DNA of 64,000 bases from Brachionus manjavacas (taxonomy: Eukaryota; Rotifera; Eurotatoria; Ploima; Brachionidae). Of the stretch, positions 45,243-61,702 are shown piece by piece. A program made the position numbers and the translations under genes. The stretch lies in NCBI GenBank assembly GCA_019054805.1, contig JAHQIY010000001.1, forward strand, positions 8,818,501 to 8,882,500. The letters are read 5' to 3'. The notes beneath the pieces are model-generated. The model worked only from the letters and a program-made list of their open reading frames with translations, was not told the origin of the DNA and ran no database searches. Within the stretch, counting starts at the first letter, position 1. Each line of letters starts with the position of its first letter.

Positions 45243-46733
45243 TTTTGTTTTATTTTCCAATGGAAAATTTAATCTAAAATAAAAATCTTAGTTGAAGAAT
45301 TTAAAATTTAAAACAAATGCATATGTGCGAAAAGAGAGCTCGATGATGAGAGATAGAGAGAGAGAGAGAGCTGCCAATTGAGCCATTTTGTTGGTGCTTA
45401 CACGTTGAGTGAATGTAATGATGGCGCGAGTTGAATTCTTAAATAAAAAGCGCTTAATTTTTTGCTTGAATTTAGAAAAGAGTGATAAATAGAAAAATAA
45501 AATTGTTGATTTTTAAAATTTTAAATTCAATGATAAAATAAAAAAATTTTCTCTTTTTTTTTTATTATTAATTTATGATTTATAAAGGAATATTACTCTA
45601 TAAATTTTATGTTCAGTGAATCCCGCAATAAAATTTATATCATTAGTAAGAACCAAATGTAAGAATTCATCTACTAGCGACAATGTTTTTTTTCACTATT
45701 TTTTTATCACAAAATTTTAGCGATAAAATATTTAATATTGTATAAAACAATTTATCAGTAAATTTTCGCTAATTTATTCGCTCGTAATTTGAGGTAAATT
45801 TTGATATAAACTTAGATTATCTGTCAAAATTCTAACACTATGTTCTTTTTTGATTATGAAAAAAAATATTCTGAATTCAAGCGAAATTTTTATTTTGAAT
45901 TAAAATCATAGCAATAAATAAATGAATACTTAGTTACTCATACTTGAGGTTTTTAAGTTTTGATATTTATTTTCAAAAGTTTATAACACGATCAAGATTA
46001 CGGTCATTTCACCGTTACTATGGACACTTGTAATAAAGATTGATTTAAGTCCATAATTGATAAACTCATTTTTTCTAGGGCTGTGAGTCGAAAATAAAAA
46101 TTTTTGTAATTATTTTTTGATCCACTATAAAAATTTGATTTTTAATTCAAAAATTAGAAAATATTAATGCAAGAAAATTTTTTGATTATTTATGGAAGAT
46201 ATTAATCTGTTATTTTGTGCAATCAGTGTCGGGTTATATCTTAAAAAATTAAAATACAAAAAAGAAGCATTTGAAAATAAATTCTAAAATCTTTCTTCAT
46301 GAATTTAATTGATTATTTTACATAGATAAAAAATTTTTAAAAGAAAAATCTGATTTAAATTAAATGACTAGTAAAAACTCAAAACACATCCTTTATTTTT
46401 TTAATTAATTTATTTTAATGAAAAATCTTAAGTGGACATATTAAAAATTCACAATAATGAGAATAATATTAAAAAAAATTAAAATATTACATGTTTCGCA
46501 GGTCCTGCCAACTAATAGTTTTTATTTTTTTTAAATAAAAATTATTAAACAAAAATTGATACTTTAAAAATTGAAAATTTAATATATATTAAGACAAATA
46601 TCCTTAAATTGAATATTATAATAGAGTGACATGATAAGGTCTTAAAAAGAAATCTTAAGCTAATAAGTAACACACTCGGTCTGTTTTACAAGTCCAATTT
46701 CGAACACAAATTAGTAAAAAAAATTTAACATTA
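45243..46733. other. 5' region of the intermediate filament gene and spacer
   Basis: It contains a GA-rich tract at 45349-45370 close to the gene, possibly promoter sequence. Otherwise it is AT-rich DNA without a recognised feature. Confidence 0.4.
45349..45370. repeat. (GA)n tract upstream of the intermediate filament gene
   Basis: AGAGATAGAGAG followed by AG repeats, about 105 bp upstream of the start codon. GA tracts can be GAGA-factor sites in some animal promoters; a role here is only possible. Confidence 0.5.
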
Positions 46734-46772
46734 ATATTATTTATTTCATAAATTACGCCAAACTATGCGATG
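46734..46772 (-). repeat. Retroelement 3' tail, family A
   Basis: Read on the minus strand it gives CATCGCATAGTTTGGCGTAA then TTTATGAAATAAATAATATT. It matches the tail copies at 18117-18166 and 56411-56490; the hairpin stem is imperfect here. Confidence 0.5.
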
Positions 46773-46920
46773 CAAAAGAAAATAAAATAAAAAATTAGTC
46801 AGAGATATTCATATTTGAACGATAAATATCTGAACATTGAATTTATTCCATCAAATTCAATGATTTAAATTATAAACATAAATTTTATTTAACCATTTTT
46901 TAATAATTTTTAATTCCGAA

Positions 46921-47170
46921 GTGATTTTTTTTGATAAATTTGCTTATGCATATAGATTGAGCATTATTGACTGGCATAACCCGAACAAGCTCACTAATTC
47001 GCTTTCAGTTGAAGGCCCAGCTAGAGGTATACGTGGAGGTAAGCACAGGTTAGTGAAACAGATCACAAGGATCAGTCAAAGAGAACACTTTTTATCAAAC
47101 AGAATGGTAAACAATTAGAACCGATTGCCAGCTTAAATAATTTTAATAGAAACCAAGAATGACCATAGCT
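46921..47170 (+). pseudogene. LINE reverse-transcriptase C-terminal relic
   Basis: The frame from 46921 gives KLTNSLSVEGPARGIRGGKH, LVKQITRISQREHFLSNRMV and NN, then a stop where LINE proteins have Trp, then NRLPA. The pattern R-x-x-FxSNRxVNxWNxLP is the end of CR1/Jockey-like LINE polyproteins. A single nonsense mutation (TAG for TGG, at about 47116) interrupts it. The upstream part is missing. Family placement is by motif memory. Confidence 0.6.
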
Positions 47171-49834
47171 AGACCCTAGTGTCTTGCTTCAAAGGAAAAA
47201 AACTTTCGTAGCTGATTATTCTTATTATTCAAATTTTTTTTCCCGAAAAATAAAAAAAAAATAGTTGACGTTTCTAACCTAATTTTTTAATAGAATTAAA
47301 GCTTCATTAAAAATCCTAAGTGATCATTTTTTAAGATGAGCGTTTCTAAAGTTACTTAGAAAGCGGATCAAACGAGTGTCCTGAAAATCGATAGAATGAT
47401 AAATTTACTTATGGGATTTAAAAAAATAATTTCTAATCAAATAAATTAAGTGGAACATTCATCTAAAACATTAATCAACGCTTAGGTCGACTAGTTGAAA
47501 TTTAATATTCTTTAAAGGATATTTTTCTGAACCAGTTTTATCTTTTGAAAAAATAAAACAAAATTTCTATTAATCTTTTTGGTTTAACTGTGAAACTCAA
47601 TTCGATTAATTCCGAACAAAAGAAAATGAAATTCAAAACTTGAAAATTTAAATTTCCGTTTAACTTGATACAGTTTTTTTAAATATTCGTTTGGTATTCT
47701 ATCTAAAGGTTTTTACGAGTACATTCTGAATTTCATTAGTTATTAATTATGTTTGCTTTAAAACATAAACATCCGCAATCCATCTTCTAAACTTTCTGAA
47801 CAAAATTTAATCAAGCTAATACTCACATAAATTAGATTAAATCTCACAGCCAGAACGAGTATTGGTATATTTTAAAGCAAAGTTTCTAATGTTTGTCTAA
47901 CATGTTGATAATTTTGTATCCTGTTAAAATTTTTGATAACAATCTTATTTGACAATCAAAAGATGTTCAAAAATTTTACTTTAATTTTTTTTTTCTATCA
48001 ACATTTTTTAAAATAAATTAATTAGTTGAGTCTATAGCAAAAAGATTAAATGAAAATAATGATAAGATTTTTATCAGCAACAACTAGTTAATTAATAAAA
48101 TAAATTCAAAACCTGTGAATTATTATAAAAAAAATAGATCCTTAGGCAAGTTTAGCATTCTCACAATTTTCTACCATGCTTAATAAATTTATACGCTCTA
48201 TTTTAAATAGTTTTCGATATTTACAATTCTTTTATGCAGAGTAAATAACTTAAAAATTTTAAGATTTTTATTTAATGAGCAATCTTTGTCGATAGGAAAA
48301 AACAATAGACCTGCAATAAAAAAAACGAATTAAAAACACTTTTAAATTGATTTTTTATTCCAAAAGAGTCTAAAAAATTCCACATTAATGCAAATTAAAA
48401 AGTAAATAAAACTCAGAGTGAATTTATTGCTTTTAAATGAACTTAAAAACTATTCAGATACAAATTGAAAAAAAAATTAAAAATACATAAATAACAGTTG
48501 AAATTTAGGTTAAAAATATACTTAAAATTTTAACAAAGTGATTTAAATTCCTAGAAAAATAATGAAATTGATTTAGACTTGATCAGTGGATTTTTGTTTA
48601 CTTTTCGATCCCGTTTCTAGCTTACTCGTCACTCTCATTTAAAGAATTTTATTATCCTGATGGTTTTTATTTTAAATTAGTCTTTTTTCTCTAAAATAAT
48701 TTTTGACCTTAATAAGCAATAATTGCTTGGTAACTCTTAACATTTTAGAAAAATATTTTGTCTCCAACTAAATATCATATAATTTTGAAGAGAAAATTCT
48801 ATTAATTTTTAACATTTTTGTAAATATTAAATATCATGCGAAAAAATATTTTCACTAAGACAGACATCTCATATAAACAATTATTTTTTCACCGATCAAG
48901 ATATTTTATTGGAAGTTCTTTAAAATCTGCTCAAACTTTATTTAGATTGAAAGCTATTTACGAAATGATATTTTCGATAATTAGTCTACACTTTAGGTTA
49001 ATTATAGATAAAATTATTTGGTTAGAGATGCGTGAGAAAATCCAGCTGTTTTGGTTCGTTTAATTATTTATCAAGAATTTATATTTAACATTGAAGCAAA
49101 CAATCCCAAAAACCGATTTTAATTAAAATATCAGCTTTTTCAAAATCTTAATATGTACAAAAATAAAATCTACAAATTTTAATAAAACAAAACGTAGTTA
49201 TCTGCTTTTTTAAAAAATGCAACTCATCTTGATTTAATAAAAAATAGCTTTTTTTTCCTATTAGAATTGAAAAAATAATTAAGAAATATAGGTTCAAATT
49301 TTTTTTCACTAATTACCAAATATACTAAATTGAAAATTTATGAGGCTCTGTTCTTTTTTTTACTTGTTTTCAATAAAAGTACAAAACGATAAAAGATAAA
49401 AGTTAAAAAGAATATAACTCCAAATAGAAAGATTTTTAATTGAACTTTAAAATCATGTAATACTTCGAAAATTGAATAATAAGTAAATTGTCAATTTTTT
49501 TGTCATATAGATAAAATGTTGTATCATTGTTTCATGTCAGACACATTTTTTTTTGTATGCTATTCATATCATATCATTAGAATTTTGAGACAAAATTCTA
49601 AAAATTAAAATTAATGTAATTTATTAAAATTTGCGTTTTCAAAATTTTCCAATTCAAGTAAAATAAAAGTGATCTATTATTTTTACTTCTAATTTATTTA
49701 ATTTTGATTCAAATTTTTCAAAATTTAAATCTTTTTTGGCTTTACATTTTTTATCATTCAAAAATTCATTTATTTAAAATAACTCACAAATCAATTACTG
49801 CTCTTTCTTGCAAAATAATGAAATGAATCATTAG
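47171..49834. other. Intergenic, nothing recognised
   Basis: About 2.7 kb of AT-rich DNA. The 75-codon open frame at 48836-49063 has no recognised motif and I leave it out. Confidence 0.4.
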
Positions 49835-50070
49835 CAAATTTATGATGAATCATCTTTTCGCAACAAGCTCATGGCCTCCGAGCTGCAGGATTTCATCCTA
49901 GATAAGTAGACAGTGACCAATCCTCTTGAAATTGAAGATAAAATCCACGAGGCATTGACAACGCCTGGAATGTCCTAGTGGTCTTTCTGGGTTGCTATTT
50001 CACATTGACACTTTATTGGCTTTCATAGCTCTGCAAGCACAGCTTTCCTTTTGATATTGTAAAGGGATGC
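49835..50070 (+). pseudogene. Decayed coding fragment of unknown membrane protein
   Basis: A sharply more GC-rich block than its surroundings. After an acceptor-like CATTAG (49829-49834) the frame reads QIYDESSFRNKLMASELQDF then ILDK and a TAG. It continues TVTNPLEIEDKIHEALTTP. Shifting one base from about 49955 gives DNAWNVLVVFLGCYFTLTLY then WLS, a convincing transmembrane helix, then another TAG. Acidic soluble segment plus helix across two frames suggests a small single-pass membrane protein ruined by a frameshift and two nonsense changes. An AATAAA-like string follows at about 50072. I do not recognise the family. Confidence 0.45.
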
Positions 50071-50074
50071 AAAA

Positions 50075-51314
50075 TAAAATTAATATTCAATATTTCAACA
50101 ATTTTTTTGATTTTGCTGGTTTGATTACAAACACAATTATTTGTAGACTTTAATTTGCTGATATTTTCTAAAAAGAATTACAAAAAATATTCAGATTCTG
50201 ATGAATGAAAACCACTTCTAAAAATTAGGTTTTATATTACAATTTTCACTCAAATTGATTTTCTCAATTTTCAATAGTATTTTTTCAAGTTTTAAATTTC
50301 GTGTTGTTTAAAAAATTTTTTTTTTTTTATTTACTTCCGATGATTATATAAAAAGAATTATTTTAAGAGGAAATTTCAAATTCAATTAAATCTAAGTTGT
50401 TTCTTTTTCTATTAAAAGCTAATTGACATAAAATAATATTAATAAAATACGATCTTTTTTATTCATGTCAGTACTATTTAAATTTTATTTTAAAATATTT
50501 TCAAATTAAATAAAACTAAAATCATTATTTATAAAATTTACTTTAATTTTAAGCGAATAGTTCCTTTTTTTAAAATAAAATTTTTTTCAAGAAAAAAAAA
50601 CTAAAAATAAATTAAAAGGATTTGTGAATTTTTTATTTAATCTAATTTTTAAAGAATTTATCAATTGAATTTTTAAATTTGAGTGAAAAAAAAAATTTGA
50701 TCAACACACTCAAAACAAAAAAATCATTTCTTTTAAATGAAACAAAAATAATTTATTTCGAAAAAAAAAAGAGACTGAAACAAAGTTGTTGAAATGTCAA
50801 AATTTGATTTTGATTAGATAGAGTTGCTAATTTTAAGTCATTTCCTGCCAACTGGTGACAAAACATCCTTATTTATAATAAATAAAACTAAAATTTCATT
50901 TTCAATCAATTTTAATTAGCGCTTCTGCTTTGACGAAAAAAAGAACTTTATCCATTTTTAATTAATATCATTTATTCCTCATAGAATTTAAACTATATTT
51001 TTATCTAAGACTGGCGTTTCAAAATTTTAATTAATTGCTCAAAAATAAAATGAGAATTATCACAAGGATATCATCATTGGGAATCAAATATAGAAAAATT
51101 GCTGCGTTTTTAAAACTACAATTTATTCTAATTACTTAATGAATTTGGATTATTTTAAAATTGATTGCCATAATTCAAATATCCACTTATCTAGTTTTAG
51201 TAATCAAGATTTTATACTTTAACTAGATATATCTTGATTTTTGATTCTCTATGCTTTTTTGTCAGCCTTATCAACTGTTTAATATCGAATTCGATTTTTT
51301 TTCCCGAAAATAAA
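50075..51314. other. Upstream region of glutamate receptor A
   Basis: AT-rich DNA without recognised features between the decayed fragment and the receptor start codon. Confidence 0.4.
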
Positions 51315-55091
<3,777 letters not shown>

Positions 55092-55736
55092 ATATCGTCA
55101 ACTGATTAATTGGCAACAATTTTTATCATTTTATTATTTTTTGACATTTTGTTTAATAAAAATTTCCATCTTAGAAATCCGTTTTGTTTTTTTTAAATGA
55201 ATCACAAAACACCCTTGGGATGGTTTATGATAAATAAAAAAATTTGATATATAAATAAATAATTGCTTCAAAAAATAACTCAGATAGAAAGGCACGCGGG
55301 ATTTGACAAATATAATTTCAAATGATTGCATTTTAATAATAATTTCTCAATAGTTCAAGAAATTCAATACCGTAAATTGAATACTCATTTAATTAGTTTC
55401 TATTTTAATCAAAAAATTATCAAACTAATGCTCTCCTGTTTTCAAATAATTATTAAGACTGACTCAAAATGAAACTTTATCATCAATATAAATATCTTTA
55501 AGATGCTTTTAGAAAATTTTCCAATTTTAGCAATTAGTTTCTATTTTTCTAAGCTAGTGGCATTTTCCGCTTCTAAGCTAAGTAAAGAAAATCAATCAAT
55601 GGCTAATTTAGCTAGAAAAATTAAACTTAATTTCTAGATTGATTATAATACATTACTGTCTGATTTGACTATTGAAAATATTCACTAGCTTTTTAAAATT
55701 GATTACTTATGATTTTTGAAGATAAAATTTTATATC
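55092..55736. other. Spacer between tandem glutamate receptor genes
   Basis: 645 bp of AT-rich DNA with a candidate AATAAA at about 55153 for gene A. No promoter element is recognised for gene B. Confidence 0.45.
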
Positions 55737-56418
55737 ATGAAAAATCGATGCTTAATAATTCTGGTATTTCTGACCATTTTTTATTTTAAATCATCAAAAG
55801 CCTCATTAGGAGTTCCATTAGGTAATTCATGTTTTACATTATTAAAAAATTGAAATGTTTTTGTTTTAAGGAATAATTGTCCAAAAAGAGTTTCATTCAG
55901 AGTCTCATGATAAAATTTTAAATACTGTGAGATATTTAAACAATGGAATCAAATATGGAAGAAATAAATGGTTTTTTCACATTGACATACTCGAAAGCTC
56001 TAACCATCATGACATTGTTCGATCAAGTAAAAATAAATTTTATGCTGTTTAATTGTTTTTACTTAGAAAATTCTCAATATTCTGATTAAATTTTTTATTC
56101 GTAGATGTTGAATATTTAAGAACATTAAAAGGAAAATTAAAAAAATTATTATTAAATTTGATAACAACAACATTATGTATTATTCATACAGTTGACCGTT
56201 CTTAATACGGCAATCGCGACCAAGTCTATTAAACTAATATATAACTTAGAGTCAGGAACAACTTCGTGGCGGACTTGGAAAAATCATTCGATTAAAATTT
56301 AATTTCCATTTATTTTTAATGAAAGTATCTAAAAATCAGCTTCTTAAAATTATCATGGTAAAATATGTGATTCATACGACTTTTCCATTCCGTCCATTTT
56401 AAGTAATTTTATTAATTA

Positions 56419-56451
<33 letters not shown>

Positions 56452-59400
56452 TATTTCATAAAATTACGCCTGTCTTGGCGATGTTTATATATCTATTAAT
56501 ATATCTCTTAAACATTTTCTTAAGCTGTTCTTATATATTTCAAAAATATTTTTTTTACTTAAAATGGTTTAGTCGGGATTATTGTTCGTAAAACCACAAC
56601 GCATCACATAAATAAAATATAGCTTCCAAAAGTTCATTTAAGGAAAATTTATAGATTTATTTGATTACTGTATTTCTTTGACACTATGTTTATATATATA
56701 ATTATTTTAATTAAAAAAAGTTTCCTTAATAAAAGTGGTAACAAAAATTTCTCAATTGTTGCTGATTCTTGAAAATTTTTACGAAAATAAAATTTTTGAA
56801 ATATTGATTTGAAATTCTTGATAGAATAAATAAAGTAAATTTACATTGAAACTAAAAATTAATTCATGAATTTTTTTATATTTTTATTTTTTTAATTTTT
56901 TTATGGATTTTTAAGTATGCAATTTAATGTCCAAAGGCGTTTTGGCTATTTTCGGTCAAACAAGTTATTCATCAGCACAAACAATTAACTCTTTTGCCGA
57001 TAGATACAATATTCCATTTATAAGCATCAATCATCCAAAGCATTTTACAAATGAAGACCTTAAAAATAAAAATTCAGATCCTAATCAATTTAGACCATCA
57101 CAAGATAAAAATTTAAAAAAAATTCATGACGAAACAAAACAAGTTTTCCATATGCATATGCATCCTGATTTGGTTTCACTGCTAATTTCCTTAACAAAAT
57201 ACCATAGATGGAAAGATGTATACTATTTGTATAATAATGAAGAAGGTAAGTTGGAATTTTTTCCATAAAAAAATAATTTTATTTGTTTTCAGCTGTAACC
57301 AGACTTGAAGGCTTGTTGGAATATCAGACTAAAGAGACTGATTTTGTCACAACAATTTTTGCTAGAAAAATAGATAATGAAGTTGAATGGCGTTTTGTCT
57401 TAAAGTATCTCATGTCCCTATTTTGAAATTTTGAATCTATATATTTTGAAAATAAAAAGATCAATAGAAGAGGAAATTTTAAAAAAAGATGAATCGACTC
57501 CAATAAATACTATTTTAGATTCGAAACCCATCACTTATGATATCACGATTATGGTTGATCTGCTTACCAAAGAGGATTATTTGAAATTTTTTGAACAAGT
57601 TAAATATTTACGATCTAACTTGGTCAAGTTTCATTTTCTACTAGTCAAAATGGTTTGTTAAATTTTTTATTTATACCTAATTATTTTATTAAATAAGGAT
57701 TTGAGTACTAATGAGGTGAACAACTACCGCCATTATGGATTTAACATTACTTGCTTTTCAATGGTTGACTATAATAAGTTAAATACATTGACTCTTCTAT
57801 CTGATGCGCTCAGACTAAACGTTCCTTTATACAAACTTCCGAAAATTTCAGTAAAAATTCTAAAAATAAAAATTAAGAAAAGGGGTATTAATTTAATTTA
57901 AGTTGAGATTGGCTTTGATGATCGATTCCATGATATTGTTTAGTCACCAAATTCATCAACTAGTTGGAAAAGATATAAATCGTTTATTCGGGGTCGATGG
58001 TGTTTCGTTGCGAAATACTGAAATTTTTGTTGACGGAAAAAAAGGAATCAATTGTTCAATGTTATCGGGAGAAAATACCTGGAAACTCGGAAATTTGATA
58101 GCATTAAATATCATAAATGTAAAAGCAAAATCATTTAATTTTTTTCTTTAGTAGAATTAAATCTTCTAATAGCTCTAAACTTTATTTTTCATGCATTTTT
58201 CTGATTTAGATGCCAGTCTTTGAAGGACTAAGTGGTCCAATTGCCTTCAATTCTAAAGGATATAGAGCTAAGTATTTGATTGATATTCACAAAGTGGCTT
58301 TGAATATGCCAATCGCCAAAGTAATAAAATTTTTTATAATCCATAAATTTTTATTTTTTTTATCTGAAAAGATTGGTAGTTTTTCCAGTGATGGTGGCTT
58401 GAAAATTCTTGAGGAAATTATTTATCGAGAACGTGATGGATTTGCTGCAGTCAATAGAAATCGAAAACGAATTGTTGTGTCAATTGAAGTCTGAATTTTT
58501 AATTTAAATTTAAAAGTAAAAATTAAAAAAAATTAAAGGATCGTCCGTTTTTCATGGTTAAACCAAAATCTGAGTTGGAAGGAAACATGACTGGAAATGA
58601 TCTTTATTATGGCTACTGTGTTGATTTGGCATATCAAATCTCAAAAATAGTTAATTTTACATATGAATTTAGAGCGGTTAAGGATAAAAAATTTGGAGCT
58701 AAGCGTAAAATTAAAATAAAAAAGCAAGCAAGACTGATAGATTGAATCTTTTATCTAATTTTTTTGTACCCTTAATATAAACCTTGGAACAAATGAGCTA
58801 TTTAAGTGAATTACTTTTTAAGATTAGAAACTTTAAAATATTAAATCAAGTAACTCAATTGTCAACTTTCATGAAAAAAAGAATTTTTAAAGATTAATTC
58901 ACATCATTCTTGCTTTTTGATAGTCAAAAAATGAATTCTAATTAAATTTCAAGTTCCTAATGGTGAGTGGAATGGTATAATAGGAGAACTTCTAAGGCAT
59001 GAAGCTGACATGGCAATAGGCGGTCTGACCATAACTCTAGACAGAGAGCGCGCTGTTGAATTTTCAATGCCGTTTATGAATCTTGGAATCAGTATAATGG
59101 TGTACAAACCAGAAGAACAAGTATAAAATTCTTCACTTGCTCAATTTTCCTCATAAAACAAGTCTATGTTAAGAAACCAAAAGTGTTTAGCTTCATGGCA
59201 CCTTTATCTATTGAAATCTGGATGTGTATCTTATTTGCCTATGTCGGAATTAGTGTGATTCTTTTTCTCGTGAGCCGTTTTTCGCCATATGAATGGTCGG
59301 TAGTAGAAGTCTTAGGCGAATCAAAGTTACATAATGATTTTACAATTTTCAATACATTTTGGTTTTGTCTAGCAGCCTTTTTGCAACAAGGAATAGATAT

Positions 59401-60545
59401 TGCTCCAAGGTAAATCATTATTTTAGATAAAAAATCAATTAGCTTTCAAATTTTGTTAAAAGCTCAATTTCCGGACGTTTGGTGACTAGTGTGTGGTGGT
59501 TTTTTACTCTCATCTTAATAAGTTCATATACAGCCAACTTAGCCGCGTTTTTGACCATGGAAAGAATGGTTTCGCCAATTGAATCAGCTGAAGATTTAGC
59601 CAAACAAACAGACATCCAATATGGGGCTGTGGATGGAGGATCAACTCAAGAATTTTTTAGAGTATTAAATAAATTTTTGATTTTTTGTTTTTAGAAAAAT
59701 TTTATTAATTTAAATCAATCAATTTAAAATATTTTCTCTACTTTAAGACAAGTAAAATTCAGACTTATCAGCGCATGTGGTCTTTTATGAATGGATTTGG
59801 CTCGCAAGTTTTTGTAAAAAATAATTCGGCCGGCGTACAAAAAGTTCGCGACTCAAAGGGTTCTTATGCTTTTTTGCTAGAATCTAGTGTAAATGAATAT
59901 CTTAATGAAAGACAACCATGTGATACAATGAAAGTTGGAAGTAACATCGATTCAAAGGGCTACGGAATCGCAACACCTATTGGATCTGATTTAAAGTATA
60001 TTTTTAGATATGCGGCAGTTTAATTTAATTTTTTTTGCAGGGAAGCTATCAACTTAGCAGTATTACAACTTAGGGAAGATGGAACATTGGATAATCTAAA
60101 AAAGAAGTGGTGGTTCGAACAAAGTGAGTGTGGCAATCAAAAGTCAAAGTCTTCTTCAAAAGTAGTTTATTTATAAAAAATTTAAAAGTTTTCTAAGCCT
60201 GCTTAAAGGATGCGTCAAGGAATTCGCTAGGTTTGGGAAATGTTGCTGGAATATTTTACATATTAATTATTGGTTTGGTTATCTCGGTCATAACAGCTGG
60301 ACTTGAAGTATTGTATAAGGCCAGGATAGATTCGAAAATATCAAAAGTAATTCTAATAAGCAATTTAAGATTCGTTTTGGCATTTTAAGTTTTTTTAGAC
60401 AATTTATAAAGAAGCGGTTAAATCGAAAGTAAGATTGAGTATAACTGGATATAGTGATATTCCAGAAGATGAACTAAAACATTTGAGATCATGCGATGAA
60501 AAAAAATATGGATGGAAATTAGAAACTCCTAAAATATCAGGATAG
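55737..60545 (+). CDS. AMPA-class ionotropic glutamate receptor subunit B
   Basis: Seventeen exons: 55737-55821, 55871-56026, 56916-57245, 57293-57404, 57460-57652, 57698-57850, 57903-58118, 58210-58320, 58372-58488, 58539-58704, 58954-59120, 59174-59409, 59463-59661, 59748-59995, 60041-60161, 60209-60346, 60399-60545. They join in frame to 964 residues. The start [17 protein letters not shown] is a signal peptide. The ligand site keeps [27 protein letters not shown] and [13 protein letters not shown]. The pore loop [12 protein letters not shown] has Gln at the Q/R position and M3 reads [16 protein letters not shown]. Many exons from number 6 onward match gene A in length, confirming tandem duplication. 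Gene B lacks one intron present in A and has one that A lacks. Intron 2 (about 890 bp) contains a retroelement tail. Both subunits could co-assemble, but that is inference. Confidence 0.92.
56411..56490 (-). repeat. Retroelement 3' tail, family A, inside receptor B intron 2
   Basis: On the minus strand it reads AACATCGCCAAGACAGGCGT then AATTTTATGAAATAAATAAT and an (AAT)n tract. The hairpin is CGCC-loop-GGCG (56467-56480). It is the third copy of the tail found at 18117 and 46734. Confidence 0.55.
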
Positions 60546-60604
60546 ATTTTTTAATTCTTCTTTTATTTAAATAAAGCATTTTAAGATATTTTAAAAATAT
60601 TATT

Positions 60605-60627
60605 CTATTATTATTATTATTATTATT
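60605..60627. repeat. (ATT)n microsatellite
   Basis: Seven or so consecutive ATT triplets just downstream of receptor B. Confidence 0.7.
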
Positions 60628-61443
60628 TTTAAATTTTATCCAAAAATTATCTGGGAAAATTTTGTCTCATCACACTGAATCTTGAATATCGTCCTTTTTT
60701 TTAATTAAAAAATAAGACTTATTTATTTTATATACCCCAAATATAATTTTTTTACCACGATTTTATTAAAATTACACCAATTAATAGGAAAAAAATCAAC
60801 TATAATAAAGAATAAAACTTTTTGTTTCACTTTGACGTCAAATAAATTAGAAATATTAGAAATATAGAAAAAAAATTTTTTTTAATTCTACCAAAAAAAT
60901 TTTTTTTTTCCACACTTATTTGGACAAGCCCAGTATCTTCTTTAATTCATTTTGGCTCCACATTTTTGACAAAACATTTCCTTTCCCTGTGTAACTGAAT
61001 CTATTCTTGGTCTCTCTGATACATTTCTTGTATTGAGTCATCGTTTGAGTCGTCATCAGATTAAATTCCTTTTGGAATTAAAATTCTTGAAAACAATCAT
61101 AAGTCTTTGCTGCTCTTCTTATTTAGCTAATTTTCTAGCACTTAAACGGTTTTCGAGAGTAAAAAACTTAAATTTGGGAAATTCCTTCAAAGAAAATTTT
61201 TTGGGAGTAAAATCGAAGTGAATATTTAATCTTGGAAATTTACGGTATAAAAATATATCACTTAATTAATAAAAAAATGTCTAATACATAAATTCAATTA
61301 ATAATTACAAAATTTATTTCCTTATAGTAATTATTGTCTCCTATTTCATTCTTTCTTGAATTGTATTCAAACAAGAAGCAACTTTTAATCATTACATTCT
61401 TTTTAACTATTTTACTTGTACTTTTTATTATTGTATTCCTTGT

Positions 61444-61480
61444 CTGACGGAGCATTACATCGAAGCAGATAAATAAATCA
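61444..61480 (+). repeat. LINE/SINE 3'-tail fragment, family B (diverged)
   Basis: CTGACGGAGCATTACATCG then AAGCAGATAAATAAAT. It aligns with the tails at 6473-6530 and 33781-33815 through CTGA-GGAGC and CAGATAAA. Confidence 0.4.
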
Positions 61481-61600
61481 AAAAAAAAAATCAAATCTTT
61501 AGAATCTGAAATGAATTTTTTCAAAAATTAATAATATAAATTTAATATATTACAAATAAAAAAATTTTATACTACTTTGAAAAAAATGTAATTTTGTTTT

Positions 61601-61702
61601 ACAAAAATCGGAGCTAGAAATCATGAAAAAGATCCAGAAGACTATTTAAATTTAGAATTAACTGGTGAATACAGTGCCACATTAAAAATTAACCATATTT
61701 AA
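61601..61702 (+). other. Short coding-like fragment
   Basis: The frame ending at TAA 61700-61702 reads TKIGARNHEKDPEDYLNLEL then TGEYSATLKINHI. The composition is more protein-like than surrounding AT-rich frames, but it is only about 33 codons, has no start codon, and I recognise no family. It may be a relic exon or chance. Confidence 0.25.

Larger units (their letters stand above)
60546..61616. other. Intergenic with (ATT)n and retroelement tail fragment
   Basis: A probable polyadenylation signal AATAAA for receptor B is at about 60572. An (ATT)n tract lies at 60605-60627. A family-B retroelement tail lies at 61444-61480. No gene is recognised; the open frames at 61033-61221 and 61294-61524 look like chance. 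Confidence 0.45.

Noticed and set aside
45243..45260. Upstream extension of the filament protein by six residues
   Set aside because: It would need a TTG start; the ATG at 45242 gives the expected head.
43698..45272. Several long plus-strand open frames across the intermediate filament gene
   Set aside because: They are antisense shadows of a long conserved coding exon.
57461..57661. Receptor B amino-terminal pieces as separate genes
   Set aside because: All join in frame through short GT-AG introns and align with receptor A.
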